A DNA stretch of 53,437 nt from Staphylococcus simulans (GTDB lineage: Bacteria; Bacillota; Bacilli; Staphylococcales; Staphylococcaceae): NCBI RefSeq assembly GCF_003043455.1, contig NZ_PZGG01000012.1:1-53437 (forward strand). The letters are read 5' to 3'. Shown piece after piece: positions 1 through 8,795 of this stretch. Each line of letters starts with the position of its first letter. Position 1 is the stretch's first letter. The translations under genes and the position numbers were made by a program. Below the pieces are notes generated by a model, which was not told the origin of the DNA, did not search any database, and saw nothing but the letters and a program-made list of their open reading frames with translations.

Positions 1-40
1 GATATATTGTCACAAAATTCCAACATTACAGGTGATTTCA

Positions 41-1810
41 ATGCTCAACTTATTTATGCTTTTACTTGAACGCGTCGGCTTGATTATTTTACTCGCTTAC
101 CTCTTGATGAATTTCAATTATTTTAAAAATTTGATGCATCATCGTGAAACGTGGCGGGCTAAATGGCAGTTAGCTATTATGTTTGTTATCTTCGCATTAC
201 TGTCTAACGTAACCGGTGTCGTAATCAGAGATTCTCAAATTTTATCTGGGCAACTCTATACCCACTTAGCACCTGATACTTCACTCGCAAATACACGTGT
301 GTTGACTATCGGTGTATCAGGGCTCGTTGGTGGACCTGGTGTTGCTTTAGTCGTGGGTATCATTTCAGGTATCTATCGATTTTATATTGGCGGTGCAAAT
401 GCTTTTACATATTTCGTCTCTTCTATTTTGATAGCGTTAGTTTCAGGCTATGTCGGCCGTTACTATTTAAAAGTACGACGTTATCCACCTGTTTTCTTAG
501 GTGTCATTATCGGTGCTTTATTAGAAGTGATTCAAATGACATGTATCTTATTGTTTGCTGAACATTCTGGTCATGCTTGGTCACTTGTAAGTTTCATTGC
601 GATTCCAATGATCTTAATGAATAGTATCGGTACCGCAATTTTCTTATCTATTATTATTTCAACAATTAAGCAAGAAGAACAAATGCGTGGCGTGCAAACA
701 CATGATGTCTTACAATTAGCTAATGAAACTTTGCCATATTTCAGAGAAGGTTTAACAGAAGCCTCTGCTTTTAAAGCTGCACAAATTATTAAAGATTTGA
801 TGCAAGTTCAAGCGGTTGCGATTACTAACCGTCATGATATTTTAGCGCACGTCGGCGCAGGTAGTGATCATCATGTTCCTCAAAAAGCGATTATTACCGA
901 TTTATCTAAGACAGTAATTCAAAGCGGAAAAATTAAAGAAGCACATTCTCGCGCAGAAATCGGGTGTCACCATCCGAATTGTCCATTAGAAGCAGCCATT
1001 GTGATTCCGCTTCACATCAAAGACAAAGTTGTGGGTACGTTAAAACTCTATTTTACAGATGCACATCGATTAACTTTTGTTGAAAAACAACTAGCCACAG
1101 GTCTAGCCAATATTTTCTCAAGTCAGTTAGAACTGGGCCAAGCGGAGACCCAAAGTAAGTTATTAAAAGATGCTGAAATTAAATCACTGCAAGCACAAGT
1201 CAATCCGCATTTCTTCTTTAATGCGATTAATACGATTTCTGCGATGGTCAGAATCGATAGTGAAAAAGCACGTAATTTATTACTGCAATTGAGTCAGTTC
1301 TTTCGTTCAAACTTGCAAGGTGCGCGCAATAATACCATTACGCTGGATAAAGAATTACAACAAGTTGAAGCTTATCTATCCTTAGAACAAGCACGTTTTC
1401 CGAACCGCTTCAACATCGACTTTGACATCGATCCAGCAGCACAACATGCACTCTTGCCGCCGTTCATCATTCAAGTCTTAGTGGAAAACGCCATTCGTCA
1501 TGCTTTTAGAAATCGCCGTTCTAACAATAATGTCACCGTTACGGTACAACTAGAAACACATTACTTATATCTCACTGTCAAAGATAATGGTATGGGCATT
1601 CCTAAAAACAAAATGCCTTATATCGGTAAAGCCATTGTGCATTCTGAATCAGGCGGTACTGGCAGTGCACTTGAAAACTTAAACTTAAGATTATCTGGTT
1701 TATACGGACCCATGTCCATGTTGAAAATCCGTTCGAATGAAAATGGTACAACGGTCAGTTGTGCCATCCCATACCGCACACAAACTGACGAAGGAGGTCA
1801 ATTAATTTGA
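41..1810 (+). CDS. lytS: Sensor histidine kinase LytS
   Basis: Membrane histidine kinase that with LytR senses membrane potential or overflow-metabolism signals and drives lrgAB (known in S. aureus). About six N-terminal membrane segments (5TM-5TMR_LYT, residues 1-210) precede a GAF-like domain (230-370), then the LytS-type kinase motif [11 protein letters not shown] with the phospho-acceptor at His390, and a C-terminal ATPase with N and G boxes ([16 protein letters not shown]). I start at ATG 41 rather than in-frame GTG 32: AGGTGAT lies just upstream of 41 and overlaps the GTG, and the S. aureus protein begins at the same place. It overlaps lytR by 4 nt. Identification is secure. Confidence 0.96.
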   Translation: MLNLFMLLLERVGLIILLAYLLMNFNYFKNLMHHRETWRAKWQLAIMFVIFALLSNVTGVVIRDSQILSGQLYTHLAPDTSLANTRVLTIGVSGLVGGPGVALVVGIISGIYRFYIGGANAFTYFVSSILIALVSGYVGRYYLKVRRYPPVFLGVIIGALLEVIQMTCILLFAEHSGHAWSLVSFIAIPMILMNSIGTAIFLSIIISTIKQEEQMRGVQTHDVLQLANETLPYFREGLTEASAFKAAQIIKDLMQVQAVAITNRHDILAHVGAGSDHHVPQKAIITDLSKTVIQSGKIKEAHSRAEIGCHHPNCPLEAAIVIPLHIKDKVVGTLKLYFTDAHRLTFVEKQLATGLANIFSSQLELGQAETQSKLLKDAEIKSLQAQVNPHFFFNAINTISAMVRIDSEKARNLLLQLSQFFRSNLQGARNNTITLDKELQQVEAYLSLEQARFPNRFNIDFDIDPAAQHALLPPFIIQVLVENAIRHAFRNRRSNNNVTVTVQLETHYLYLTVKDNGMGIPKNKMPYIGKAIVHSESGGTGSALENLNLRLSGLYGPMSMLKIRSNENGTTVSCAIPYRTQTDEGGQLI

Positions 1811-2577
1811 AGACATTAATCGTAGATGATGAACCGTTAGCGCGCAATGAATTGAATTACTTACTGACGCAAAATGGTCAATTCAACAAAATAGAAGAAG
1901 CTGAAACAATCTCAGAAACCTTAGAAAAACTGTTATACGATACGTACGATGTCATCTTTTTAGATATTCATTTAATGGATGAAAGCGGCTTGGATTTAGC
2001 TGAAAAAATTAAAAAAATGCGACAGCCTCCTTATATCATCTTTGCGACAGCACATGACAACTTCGCAGTAAAAGCTTTTGAACTTAATGCGACGGATTAT
2101 ATACTGAAGCCATTTGAACAAGCGCGCATTGATGCGGCAGTCGCTCGAGTTGCTGCTCAAGTGCAAACGAACACAAAAACAACAATTGATACTAAACCAG
2201 AAGAGAATGATACTCATAAAACAAACCAAAAATCGATAAATAAATCACCGGACGTTTTACCGATAGAAGTAGATGAACGCATTTACGTATTAAATCAAAA
2301 AGATATCGTTGCTTTGACAGTCAATAATAAAAGAACAACGTTGCATACATTAAGTAGTGATTATGAAACTTCTGAACCTATGAACAACTACGCAAAGCGC
2401 TTAGATGCAAAACAGTTTATTCGCATTCATCGTGCAACGATTATCAATAAAGCACACATTCAAACGGTAGAACCTTGGTTCAATTATACGTATCAAGTCA
2501 CAATGACCAATAACCTTAAAGTACAAGTCAGCCGTTCTTATATGAAAGCATTTAAACAAACTATCGGATTAGAATAA
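1807..2577 (+). CDS. lytR: Response regulator LytR (LytTR family)
   Basis: DNA-binding response regulator, partner of LytS and activator of lrgAB. The receiver domain (residues 1-120) has the acidic pair DDE near residue 7, the phospho-acceptor Asp53 in FLDIHLMD and the conserved Lys in ILKPF. After a polar linker (about 130-150) comes a LytTR DNA-binding domain with the typical [10 protein letters not shown] segment. The start is TTG at 1807, supported by AAGGAGG at 1791-1797 with 9 nt spacing; TTG overlaps the lytS stop, so the two are translationally coupled. A strong terminator follows. Confidence 0.96.
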   Translation: MKTLIVDDEPLARNELNYLLTQNGQFNKIEEAETISETLEKLLYDTYDVIFLDIHLMDESGLDLAEKIKKMRQPPYIIFATAHDNFAVKAFELNATDYILKPFEQARIDAAVARVAAQVQTNTKTTIDTKPEENDTHKTNQKSINKSPDVLPIEVDERIYVLNQKDIVALTVNNKRTTLHTLSSDYETSEPMNNYAKRLDAKQFIRIHRATIINKAHIQTVEPWFNYTYQVTMTNNLKVQVSRSYMKAFKQTIGLE

Positions 2578-2605
2578 CTCATAAATAAACTAACTAAAAT
2601 AAAGC

Positions 2606-2645
2606 ATGCCTAGTTTCCATTAAAAACGAAACTAGGCATTTTTGT
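2606..2645 (+). terminator. Intrinsic terminator of lytSR
   Basis: Perfect 12-bp stem (ATGCCTAGTTTC pairing with its complement), 10-nt loop and TTTTTG tail, 29 nt after the lytR stop. It isolates lytSR from lrgAB, which therefore needs its own promoter between 2646 and 2833; I could not pick a convincing sigma-A promoter or LytR box there. Confidence 0.9.
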
Positions 2646-2833
2646 ATTTCAATCCACTTTTTCAACAACTCAGGTTCTCCCACTTTCAATCTAGATCAAT
2701 TACTCTGAATTTCAACTTCTGATTAGTGCAACTCGCGAACCTATACTCGCATCTCATCGTGAAAACGCACACAATCTCGGTTTTTCGTCTTAAACTAGAG
2801 ACAAGATAAAGAAACGAACGGAGGCTATCCACG

Positions 2834-3295
2834 ATGGAAAAAGCACAAACAAACGTTAAAAAAGCAAGCAAAGCAGCAAAAGCGTATTCATTCTTACATC
2901 AAGTACTCGTTATCAGTATCATCTTATTAATCTCAAGAATTATAGAGAGTTTTATGCCTATTCCAATGCCGGCATCAGTAATCGGTTTAGTACTGATGTT
3001 CATTGCACTTTCAACAGGCATCATTAAACTCGGTGAAGTTGAAGGTGTAGGAACTGCGCTAACAAATAATATCGGGTTCCTATTCGTGCCAGCTGGTATT
3101 TCAGTCATTAACTCACTTGGTATTTTAAGCAAGAGTCCAATTTTAATTATCTTGTTGATTATTATTTCAACGGTTTTATTACTACTTTGTACTGGATTTG
3201 TTTCTCAAATATTAGTGAAGGGCTCACCTATTAAACGTAAATCTAAACAACATTCAGTCAAACATCACAATAGAGTTGCGGAGGATCATGTATGA
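2834..3295 (+). CDS. lrgA: Antiholin-like protein LrgA
   Basis: Small holin-like membrane protein (153 aa) that, with LrgB, counters murein hydrolase activity; in later work LrgAB is linked to pyruvate uptake. After a Lys/Ala-rich cytoplasmic N-terminus (about residues 1-20) there are four hydrophobic segments with the family motif [11 protein letters not shown] and the FLFVPAGI loop, then a basic His/Lys-rich tail. ACGGAGG lies about 10 nt upstream of ATG. It overlaps lrgB by 4 nt (ATGA), so both are translated as one operon. It sits 256 bp behind lytSR, the standard staphylococcal arrangement. Confidence 0.95.
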   Translation: MEKAQTNVKKASKAAKAYSFLHQVLVISIILLISRIIESFMPIPMPASVIGLVLMFIALSTGIIKLGEVEGVGTALTNNIGFLFVPAGISVINSLGILSKSPILIILLIIISTVLLLLCTGFVSQILVKGSPIKRKSKQHSVKHHNRVAEDHV

Positions 3296-3993
3296 TAGAA
3301 CATTTAGGCATTAATACACCGTATTTTGGTATCTTGTTATCTGTGATTCCGTTCTTAGTTGCCACATATTTCTTTAAAAAGACCAACGGTTTCTTCTTAT
3401 TAGCACCGTTATTTGTGAGTATGGTCTTTGGGATTGCATTTTTAAAGGTAACTGGGATCAGTTATGAAAACTATAAAATTGGCGGAGACATTATCAACTT
3501 CTTCTTAGAACCTGCCACTATCTGTTTTGCGATTCCGTTGTATAAAAAACGTGACGTACTTAAAAAATATTGGGTTAAAATTTTCAGCGGTATTGCATTA
3601 GGAACAGTCATCGCAATTTTCGGTATCTATGCATTCGCTAAATTATTCCAATTCGGCAGCGGCATTGTCGCATCAATGATTCCACAAGCTGCGACAACTG
3701 CCATTGCATTACCTATTTCAGATGGTATCGGCGGCGTAAAAGAATTAACATCTTTAGCAGTAATCTTAAACGCAGTCATCATCTATGCATTAGGGAACAA
3801 ACTATTACGCTTCTTCCACATCGATAATCCGATTGCACGTGGACTAGCGTTAGGAACAAGTGGCCATACACTCGGTGTTTCTGCAGCACAAGAACTTGGT
3901 GAAACAGAAACTTCAATGGCGAGCATCGCGGTTGTATTAGTGGGTGTCATCGTTGTCGCAATCGTTCCTTTCTTAGCAACAATTTTATTGTAA
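3292..3993 (+). CDS. lrgB: Antiholin-like protein LrgB
   Basis: Membrane partner of LrgA (LrgB/CidB family), 233 aa, the usual length. The hydrophobic profile suggests about seven membrane segments; the family signatures [14 protein letters not shown] (around residues 126-139) and the [19 protein letters not shown] stretch near 180-200 are present. GGAGG at 3281-3285 precedes the ATG, which lies inside the end of lrgA. A strong terminator follows at 4034. Confidence 0.95.
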   Translation: MIEHLGINTPYFGILLSVIPFLVATYFFKKTNGFFLLAPLFVSMVFGIAFLKVTGISYENYKIGGDIINFFLEPATICFAIPLYKKRDVLKKYWVKIFSGIALGTVIAIFGIYAFAKLFQFGSGIVASMIPQAATTAIALPISDGIGGVKELTSLAVILNAVIIYALGNKLLRFFHIDNPIARGLALGTSGHTLGVSAAQELGETETSMASIAVVLVGVIVVAIVPFLATILL

Positions 3994-4033
3994 GACCTCC
4001 TTACCTACCACAGCATTAATTTTCCATTCGTTT

Positions 4034-4061
4034 AGAGACAGGATTACCTGTCTCTTTTTTT
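4034..4061 (+). terminator. Intrinsic terminator of lrgAB
   Basis: Stem AGAGACAGG / CCTGTCTCT with loop ATTA followed by a run of T, 40 nt after the lrgB stop. Confidence 0.9.
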
Positions 4062-4082
4062 GATTTATTAACATGAATTAAA

Positions 4083-4096
4083 TGAAAGCGTTTTAA
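4083..4096 (+). promoter_or_regulatory. Possible cre site
   Basis: TGAAAGCGTTTTAA matches the CcpA consensus TGWAARCGYTWNCW at 13 of 14 positions. It lies about 60 bp upstream of the promoter proposed for the DUF3147-tetR operon. A site this far upstream need not act on that promoter. Confidence 0.35.
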
Positions 4097-4141
4097 TTTA
4101 AAGTTTTCATTAAATGTTCAATTATGAAGAGTTGTATCCTG

Positions 4142-4194
4142 TTTACAAGAAAAAATGTGCGTATTACACTATTAGTAAACGATACGTTTCGTTT
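4142..4194 (+). promoter_or_regulatory. Promoter and probable TetR operator
   Basis: A -35 TTTACA (4142-4147) and -10 TACACT (4165-4170) are 17 nt apart. At 4177-4194, where transcription would start, lies the 18-bp palindrome AAACGATACGTTTCGTTT with a single mismatched pair (T/T at positions 7 and 12). Size, symmetry and position over +1 fit a TetR-family operator, and the last gene of this operon encodes a TetR regulator, so negative autoregulation is the simple reading. Confidence 0.65.
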
Positions 4195-4226
4195 TAAAAT
4201 TATATAGATTGGGATGAATTTTCATT

Positions 4227-4586
4227 ATGTTCGGCATTTCATTAATAAGCTTAATTATCCGCTTTATATTCGGTGGATTGGCTGTTACTTTAGCGACAGT
4301 TATTGCGTCAAAACTTGGCGGCAAATTAGGTGGTATCTTTTCTACCTTCCCTGCTGTTTATTTAGCTGCCTTAGTCACATTATCCGTTGACTTTTCAGGC
4401 AATAAATTAGTTTATGAATCTATCCACTTAAGTGCTGGTGCTGTGATCGGTATTATCGGCTGTATTATCAGTGTGGCTTTAACAGCAATCGCAGTAAAAC
4501 ATATCGGCTATAGAAAAGGCGCTGTCTTCTCTATCGCATGCTGGTTTGTTTTATCTTGCATTATCCTAGCACTAAAACATATATAA
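4227..4586 (+). CDS. DUF3147-like small membrane protein, first copy
   Basis: A 119-aa, almost wholly hydrophobic protein with about four predicted membrane segments and Gly-rich turns (RFIFGGLAVT, KLGGKLGGIFSTFPAVYLAAL). The FPAV motif and layout resemble the DUF3147 family, whose function is unknown. GGGATGA precedes the ATG. It is followed after 19 nt by a second protein of the same type (shared GGIFxxFPAVxL core near residues 33-45), so the pair may form a heteromeric membrane complex like two-gene small transporters. That role is inference; only the membrane nature, the paralogy and the shared operon with tetR are seen. Confidence 0.75.
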   Translation: MFGISLISLIIRFIFGGLAVTLATVIASKLGGKLGGIFSTFPAVYLAALVTLSVDFSGNKLVYESIHLSAGAVIGIIGCIISVALTAIAVKHIGYRKGAVFSIACWFVLSCIILALKHI

Positions 4587-4605
4587 TCGGAGGTTTGAAT
4601 CAAAA

Positions 4606-4968
4606 ATGAAAATGCTATTGATTAAATTTTTAGCCGGCGGCATGTCCGTCTGCTTGAGTTATATCGTATCAGTTATTATTCCTTGGAAAGAATTCGGCGG
4701 TATCTTCGCAGTCTTTCCAGCTGTATTCTTAATTGCTTTAATTGCTTCTGGTATCCAATACGGGGATAAAGTTGCAGCCCACGTTAGTAATGGTGCAGTC
4801 TTCGGTATGACAGGTGTTTTATTCAACATCTTAGCTACTTGGTTGATGTTAGTATGGACGAACAACTGGATTCTCAGTATTTTCGTCGGTTTAATTGCAT
4901 GGTTCTTGAGCGCAATTATTATTTTTGAGATAGTAGAGAAACTAGCACATTTGAAACGAGGTCATTAA
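4606..4968 (+). CDS. DUF3147-like small membrane protein, second copy
   Basis: A 120-aa protein with about four hydrophobic segments, paralogous to the preceding gene: both share the GGIFxxFPAVFLxAL core, and both carry a Gly-rich first helix (KFLAGGMSVCLS here). GGAGG lies 12 nt upstream of ATG. The stop is separated from the tetR ATG by a single base, so all three genes are tightly coupled. Substrate and function are unknown; a drug- or metabolite-linked membrane function is suggested only by the TetR partner. Confidence 0.75.
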   Translation: MKMLLIKFLAGGMSVCLSYIVSVIIPWKEFGGIFAVFPAVFLIALIASGIQYGDKVAAHVSNGAVFGMTGVLFNILATWLMLVWTNNWILSIFVGLIAWFLSAIIIFEIVEKLAHLKRGH

Positions 4969-4969
4969 T

Positions 4970-5512
4970 ATGGCAGGCAGACCAAAAGATCCGAAGATAA
5001 ATATAAGGATTTTTGACGAGTTAGGCAAAATGTTAGAACGTGAATCTTATAATTCCATTACCATAGATGAATTAGCTGAAAATACACAGATTTCAAAGGC
5101 GACCATTTATCGCCGTTGGAAAGATAAAGACAGTATGATAATCGATATGTTTTTAAGCAAAGCACATTCCGATGTCACGCTTCAAGGTGAGTTCTTTGAG
5201 GATTTATATACCACTTTGATTAAAATCACACATCTGTATAAAACACCTTTAGGCAAAGCAGTCATTCAAATCTTATTAACCAATGAAGAAAATGACTTGC
5301 GCAATCACTTCATGGAAGATTATTTCAATCAATACCGTCAAATGTTAAAACAAGTAAGCGCACCTTATATATCAGAAGAACATCAAGATATGTTTATTGA
5401 TTTAATCTTCTCACCAATTTATTTTAATATCTTGATTAAACCTGAAGTGCTCACAGATGAGTATATTTATGACATGTTGAATACTGTAATTGATGCCTAT
5501 CGCCCTTCTTAA
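4970..5512 (+). CDS. TetR/AcrR family transcriptional regulator
   Basis: A 180-aa regulator. The N-terminal helix-turn-helix (residues about 10-55) has the typical ITIDELAENTQISKATIYRRW pattern; the rest is a helical ligand-binding and dimerisation domain with no recognisable ligand signature. It closes a three-gene operon with two small membrane proteins and probably binds the palindrome at 4177-4194, repressing its own operon until an unknown ligand binds. GAGGTC upstream of ATG sits inside the end of the preceding gene. Confidence 0.88.
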   Translation: MAGRPKDPKINIRIFDELGKMLERESYNSITIDELAENTQISKATIYRRWKDKDSMIIDMFLSKAHSDVTLQGEFFEDLYTTLIKITHLYKTPLGKAVIQILLTNEENDLRNHFMEDYFNQYRQMLKQVSAPYISEEHQDMFIDLIFSPIYFNILIKPEVLTDEYIYDMLNTVIDAYRPS

Positions 5513-5564
5513 TCAGTTAATTATTTCAATTGAATATTTCTTAAAATAAAGTTATATAGAGTGA

Positions 5565-5604
5565 GAAATCCCCTCAAATCTCTTTTTGGATTTGAGGGGA
5601 TTTC
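5565..5604. terminator. Bidirectional terminator between tetR and fphF
   Basis: Perfect 16-bp stem (GAAATCCCCTCAAATC and its complement) around an 8-nt loop, between two convergent genes. The flanking sequence is T-rich on the plus strand (CTTTATT). Confidence 0.85.
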
Positions 5605-5639
5605 TTTATTCATTGCGTTTCTATTTCGCTATTTTCTAT

Positions 5640-6407
5640 TTATTTTCTATCTTTTAAGAACCAATCTAATGCATATTCAATTGCTTTATCCCAGTAAGCA
5701 TAATCATGTTTACCTGGACCGTCTTCGAATTGATATGCGACTTTTTTATCATCTAAATAGCTGATAAAATCTAAGTTATCTTGATATAAATCATCTTCTG
5801 TACCGCACATAATCAGTAAATCAGGGATATCTAAACCTTTATCTATTGCTTGATCCACTAAATAGTAAGGATCAAGTTCAGTGCCTCTAGCTGCTTTTTT
5901 CTCTCCTAATATCGCATGTTTAGAGAAGTCATGCCAATCTATATTCATTAACCAATCAGGTGTAAAGACCGCAGATAATGGTGCAGCTTTAGAGAAGCGT
6001 TCTGTTTGTGTTAATGCATATTTGATTGTGCCATAACCACCCATGGAATGACCTGCGATAAAGTGGTCTTCACGACGTTTAGACAGTGGGAAGATTTGAA
6101 GCGCATAATCAAAAACTTCTAATACATAATCATAATAATTATGACCATAACCCATATTCGCATAACCACTGTGATCGCCTGCTGGCATTATCACTGCGAT
6201 TTGACGTTCTTTCGCATAACGTTCTAAACTTGTAAATCTTAAATAAGATGTTTCATCGCTTGATAAACCATGCAGCAATAAAAGAACAGGTAATTCTTTT
6301 GCAGGTTTATCTGTTTCAAATTGTGAAGGTTCCTCTGGTAAAAATGCGTTAAAGCGCTGTTCTTTACCTAATGTGATTGAATCATAATTGACTTGTAACC
6401 ATGCCAT
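5640..6407 (-). CDS. fphF: Serine esterase FphF (FrmB/EstA-like)
   Basis: Alpha/beta-hydrolase of 255 aa. The oxyanion region LLLHGLSSDETSY (near residues 43-55), the nucleophile elbow GHSMGG with Ser121, an Asp in CGTEDD and a His in GPGKHDYAYW form the triad. It closely resembles S. aureus FphF, a fluorophosphonate-binding esterase that hydrolyses short acyl esters and is often annotated as tributyrin esterase or S-formylglutathione hydrolase. No signal peptide, so it is cytoplasmic. GAGGAGG precedes ATG. It stands alone: it shares a bidirectional terminator with tetR and lies 93 bp downstream of the opuC operon terminator. Confidence 0.9.
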   Translation of the reverse strand: MAWLQVNYDSITLGKEQRFNAFLPEEPSQFETDKPAKELPVLLLLHGLSSDETSYLRFTSLERYAKERQIAVIMPAGDHSGYANMGYGHNYYDYVLEVFDYALQIFPLSKRREDHFIAGHSMGGYGTIKYALTQTERFSKAAPLSAVFTPDWLMNIDWHDFSKHAILGEKKAARGTELDPYYLVDQAIDKGLDIPDLLIMCGTEDDLYQDNLDFISYLDDKKVAYQFEDGPGKHDYAYWDKAIEYALDWFLKDRK

Positions 6408-6448
6408 AATAAGTGCCTCCTCATTATTTGTCTCATCCCTAATGATAA

Positions 6449-6490
6449 AGGTATCGTATGTCAGATGAAATCATCTTGCATACGATACCT
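6449..6490 (-). terminator. Terminator hairpin of opuC operon
   Basis: Perfect 12-bp arms AGGTATCGTATG / CATACGATACCT enclose a smaller GATGA/TCATC stem; on the minus strand the hairpin is followed by TTTATCATT. The T tail is modest, so termination may be partial. Confidence 0.7.
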
Positions 6491-6500
6491 CTTAAATTAA

Positions 6501-7190
6501 TTAACCATCTACACCTTGAGGTAGTGGACCTTTTGGTTTTCTTTTCTTCACAGGATCGAGACGTTTTTCCAAGAATCTTAATACGATATCAATTAACACT
6601 GCGATAATCGCAATTGGAATCGCACCTGCAAGAATGAATGTTGTACCATCAGTCGCGTTTGTACCACGGATGATGATGTCACCGAGTGTCGGTGCACCAA
6701 TAAATGAACCAACCGCTACTACACCGATTGCGACAACTAATGCGATACGTAAACCACCGATAATTACTGATAGTGCTAGTGGCAATTCAATCATACGTAA
6801 CACTTGGTTGTTTGTCATACCCATACCTTTACCTGCGTCTTTAATATTGGCATCAACACCGATAATACCTGAATATGTGTTTTGAATAATCGGCAATAAT
6901 GCGTATAAGAACACAGTGACAACAACCGTAGTCGGACCTAATCCCATAACTAACATCAGAATCGCTAACATTGCGATAACTGGAACTGTTTGAATAATGT
7001 TTGCGATAGTAATGACAGTCTTAGATAACTTGCCGAATCTTGAAATCAAGATTCCAATTGGAATCCCGACAATTGCAGCAAATAGGACACCATAGACTGA
7101 CATCAATAAGTGTTGGAAGAATAGTCCCCATAAATAGCCGGCGTTCAATGAATAGTATTCAATCAGCTGTTGGAATAAATTACCTTTCAT
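6501..7190 (-). CDS. opuCD: Osmoprotectant ABC transporter permease OpuCD
   Basis: Second permease of the OpuC importer for glycine betaine, carnitine or choline. 229 aa with about six membrane segments and the binding-protein-dependent permease loop (GMGMTNNQVLRMIELPLALSVIIGGLR, near 120-148) that docks on the ATPase. The C-terminal tail is basic (RLDPVKKRKPKG). Its ATG overlaps the opuCC stop by one base (TAATG). Last gene of the operon, order A-B-C-D as in S. aureus and Listeria. Confidence 0.93.
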   Translation of the reverse strand: MKGNLFQQLIEYYSLNAGYLWGLFFQHLLMSVYGVLFAAIVGIPIGILISRFGKLSKTVITIANIIQTVPVIAMLAILMLVMGLGPTTVVVTVFLYALLPIIQNTYSGIIGVDANIKDAGKGMGMTNNQVLRMIELPLALSVIIGGLRIALVVAIGVVAVGSFIGAPTLGDIIIRGTNATDGTTFILAGAIPIAIIAVLIDIVLRFLEKRLDPVKKRKPKGPLPQGVDG

Positions 7191-8134
7191 TATTTTTGCC
7201 CGCCTTTCTTATCATCAAAATAATTATGTTTTTGTAAGAACTCTTCAGCTACGACAGCAGGTTCTTTACCTTGACCATCTGCTTCATAGTTCAAGTGCTG
7301 CATTTCTTCTGTTGAAATTTTACCTTCTAGTTTTTCTAATGCTGTATTAATTTCAGGATGTTTCTTCAATAAATCCTTTTTAGCAACTGGACTCGCGTCA
7401 TATGGCGGGAAGAATTTTCTATCGTCTTTTAATACTTTCAAGTCATACGCTGCGATACGTCCATCTGTTGAATAACCTAATGCAACATCTAGTTTTTTAC
7501 TTTTTAGTGCATCATAAACTAAACCGATTTGCATTGGGCGTACAGTGCTGAAGTTCACACCATACTCTTTTTTGAAACCTGGATAACCGTCACCTTTACG
7601 GTTCAACCAAGAGCTATCTACACCTAAGCGTAAATCTTTTTCATGTTTCTTTAAGTCTGAAACTGTATCTAAGTCATATTTTTCAGCTGTTTCTTTTGTC
7701 ACCATGAAAGCGTACGTGTTATCAAAACCGTAAGAATTGAAGAATTTTTGATTGAATTTTTTATCGAATCCTTCTTGTGTCACTTTCATAGCTTTCTTAG
7801 GATCTTTAATCGGATCTTCACCTAGAGCACCGACTAAGTCTGTACCTGTATAACGTGTTCCTGAAACGTTCGCATCGCCGTTCATTAACGCGTTATGTTG
7901 AATCGTACTTGAACCCATATTATTAATTAATGTCGGTTTAATTTTATCTTTCGTTTCATGTTCGATCATCAAACGAACCATATGTGACATGATTTGAGAC
8001 TCACTTGTTGCGAGTGATGTGATTTCTACTGAATCCTCATCTGCACGACCACCGCCTAAACCAGGCAGACTGCATCCAGATAATACAACAAGACAAGTCA
8101 CCATCAGAATCAAGTATTTTTTTATCTGTTTCAT
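7190..8134 (-). CDS. opuCC: Osmoprotectant-binding lipoprotein OpuCC
   Basis: Substrate-binding lipoprotein of OpuC, 314 aa. A basic N-terminus and hydrophobic stretch end in the lipobox VLSGC with Cys21 as the lipidation site. The rest is an OpuAC-type domain with typical segments such as SATSESQIMSHMV-like (near 40-55) and DVALGYSTDGRIAAYDL (near 212-228). Anchored outside the membrane, it feeds OpuCB/OpuCD. It follows opuCB after 31 nt with its own ribosome site (GGAGGAC). Confidence 0.93.
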   Translation of the reverse strand: MKQIKKYLILMVTCLVVLSGCSLPGLGGGRADEDSVEITSLATSESQIMSHMVRLMIEHETKDKIKPTLINNMGSSTIQHNALMNGDANVSGTRYTGTDLVGALGEDPIKDPKKAMKVTQEGFDKKFNQKFFNSYGFDNTYAFMVTKETAEKYDLDTVSDLKKHEKDLRLGVDSSWLNRKGDGYPGFKKEYGVNFSTVRPMQIGLVYDALKSKKLDVALGYSTDGRIAAYDLKVLKDDRKFFPPYDASPVAKKDLLKKHPEINTALEKLEGKISTEEMQHLNYEADGQGKEPAVVAEEFLQKHNYFDDKKGGQK

Positions 8135-8165
8135 AAAGTTCCAATGTCCTCCCTATCTGGATATT

Positions 8166-8795
8166 TTATGCTTTTAAGCCTTTTGGTACTGCCCATTTTT
8201 CTACTGCGCGTAGTACGTAATCAACAATTAATGCTAATGCTGTAACAAGTACTGCTGCACTCACAATCATAATTGGGTTATATAAGTTCAATCCGTTGAA
8301 GACGAAGTCTCCTAAACCGCCTGCACCTACATAACTTGCAAGTGTTGCCCAACTGATAACATACACACTTGATAAGCGGATACCACTTAGAATCAACGGT
8401 AATGCTAAAGGCATTTCAACGTCTTTCATCAGTTGGAATTTCGTCATCCCCATACTGATCGCAGCTTGGCGAACGTCTGGGTTAATATTTTGAACACCTA
8501 ATACTGTATTATTTAAAATCGGTAATAAGATATACACGAACAATGCAATAATTGCTGGTGTTTTACCTACACCGAATATTGGAATCATAATCGCTAATAC
8601 CGCAAGTGTCGGAATCGTTTGCAGCACACCTGCTGTTGTTAATACAATACTTGCTGCTTTTTTAGTTTTAGCTAACAGAATACCTATCGGCACTGCTACG
8701 ACGATGGCGATCAAAAGCGCAACAATAGAAATAAAGAAATGTTCGCCCGTCTTTTGAATCAGTTCGCCGCCATATTCTTGAAGGAATTCTTTCAT
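8166..8795 (-). CDS. opuCB: Osmoprotectant ABC transporter permease OpuCB
   Basis: First permease of OpuC, 209 aa, about five or six membrane segments, with the coupling loop AAISMGMTKFQLMKDVEMPLALPLILSGIR around residues 115-145. It is paralogous to OpuCD (same loop and spacing). Start and opuCA stop overlap by one base (TAATG), so translation is coupled. Confidence 0.93.
   Translation of the reverse strand: MKEFLQEYGGELIQKTGEHFFISIVALLIAIVVAVPIGILLAKTKKAASIVLTTAGVLQTIPTLAVLAIMIPIFGVGKTPAIIALFVYILLPILNNTVLGVQNINPDVRQAAISMGMTKFQLMKDVEMPLALPLILSGIRLSSVYVISWATLASYVGAGGLGDFVFNGLNLYNPIMIVSAAVLVTALALIVDYVLRAVEKWAVPKGLKA

Noticed and set aside
2646..2833. LytR binding repeats ahead of lrgA
   Set aside because: A LytR site is expected here from family knowledge, but I could not find a pair of boxes that I would defend.
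5561..5764. 67-aa frame overlapping the tetR/fphF terminator
   Set aside because: It runs through a perfect bidirectional terminator hairpin and into fphF antisense.
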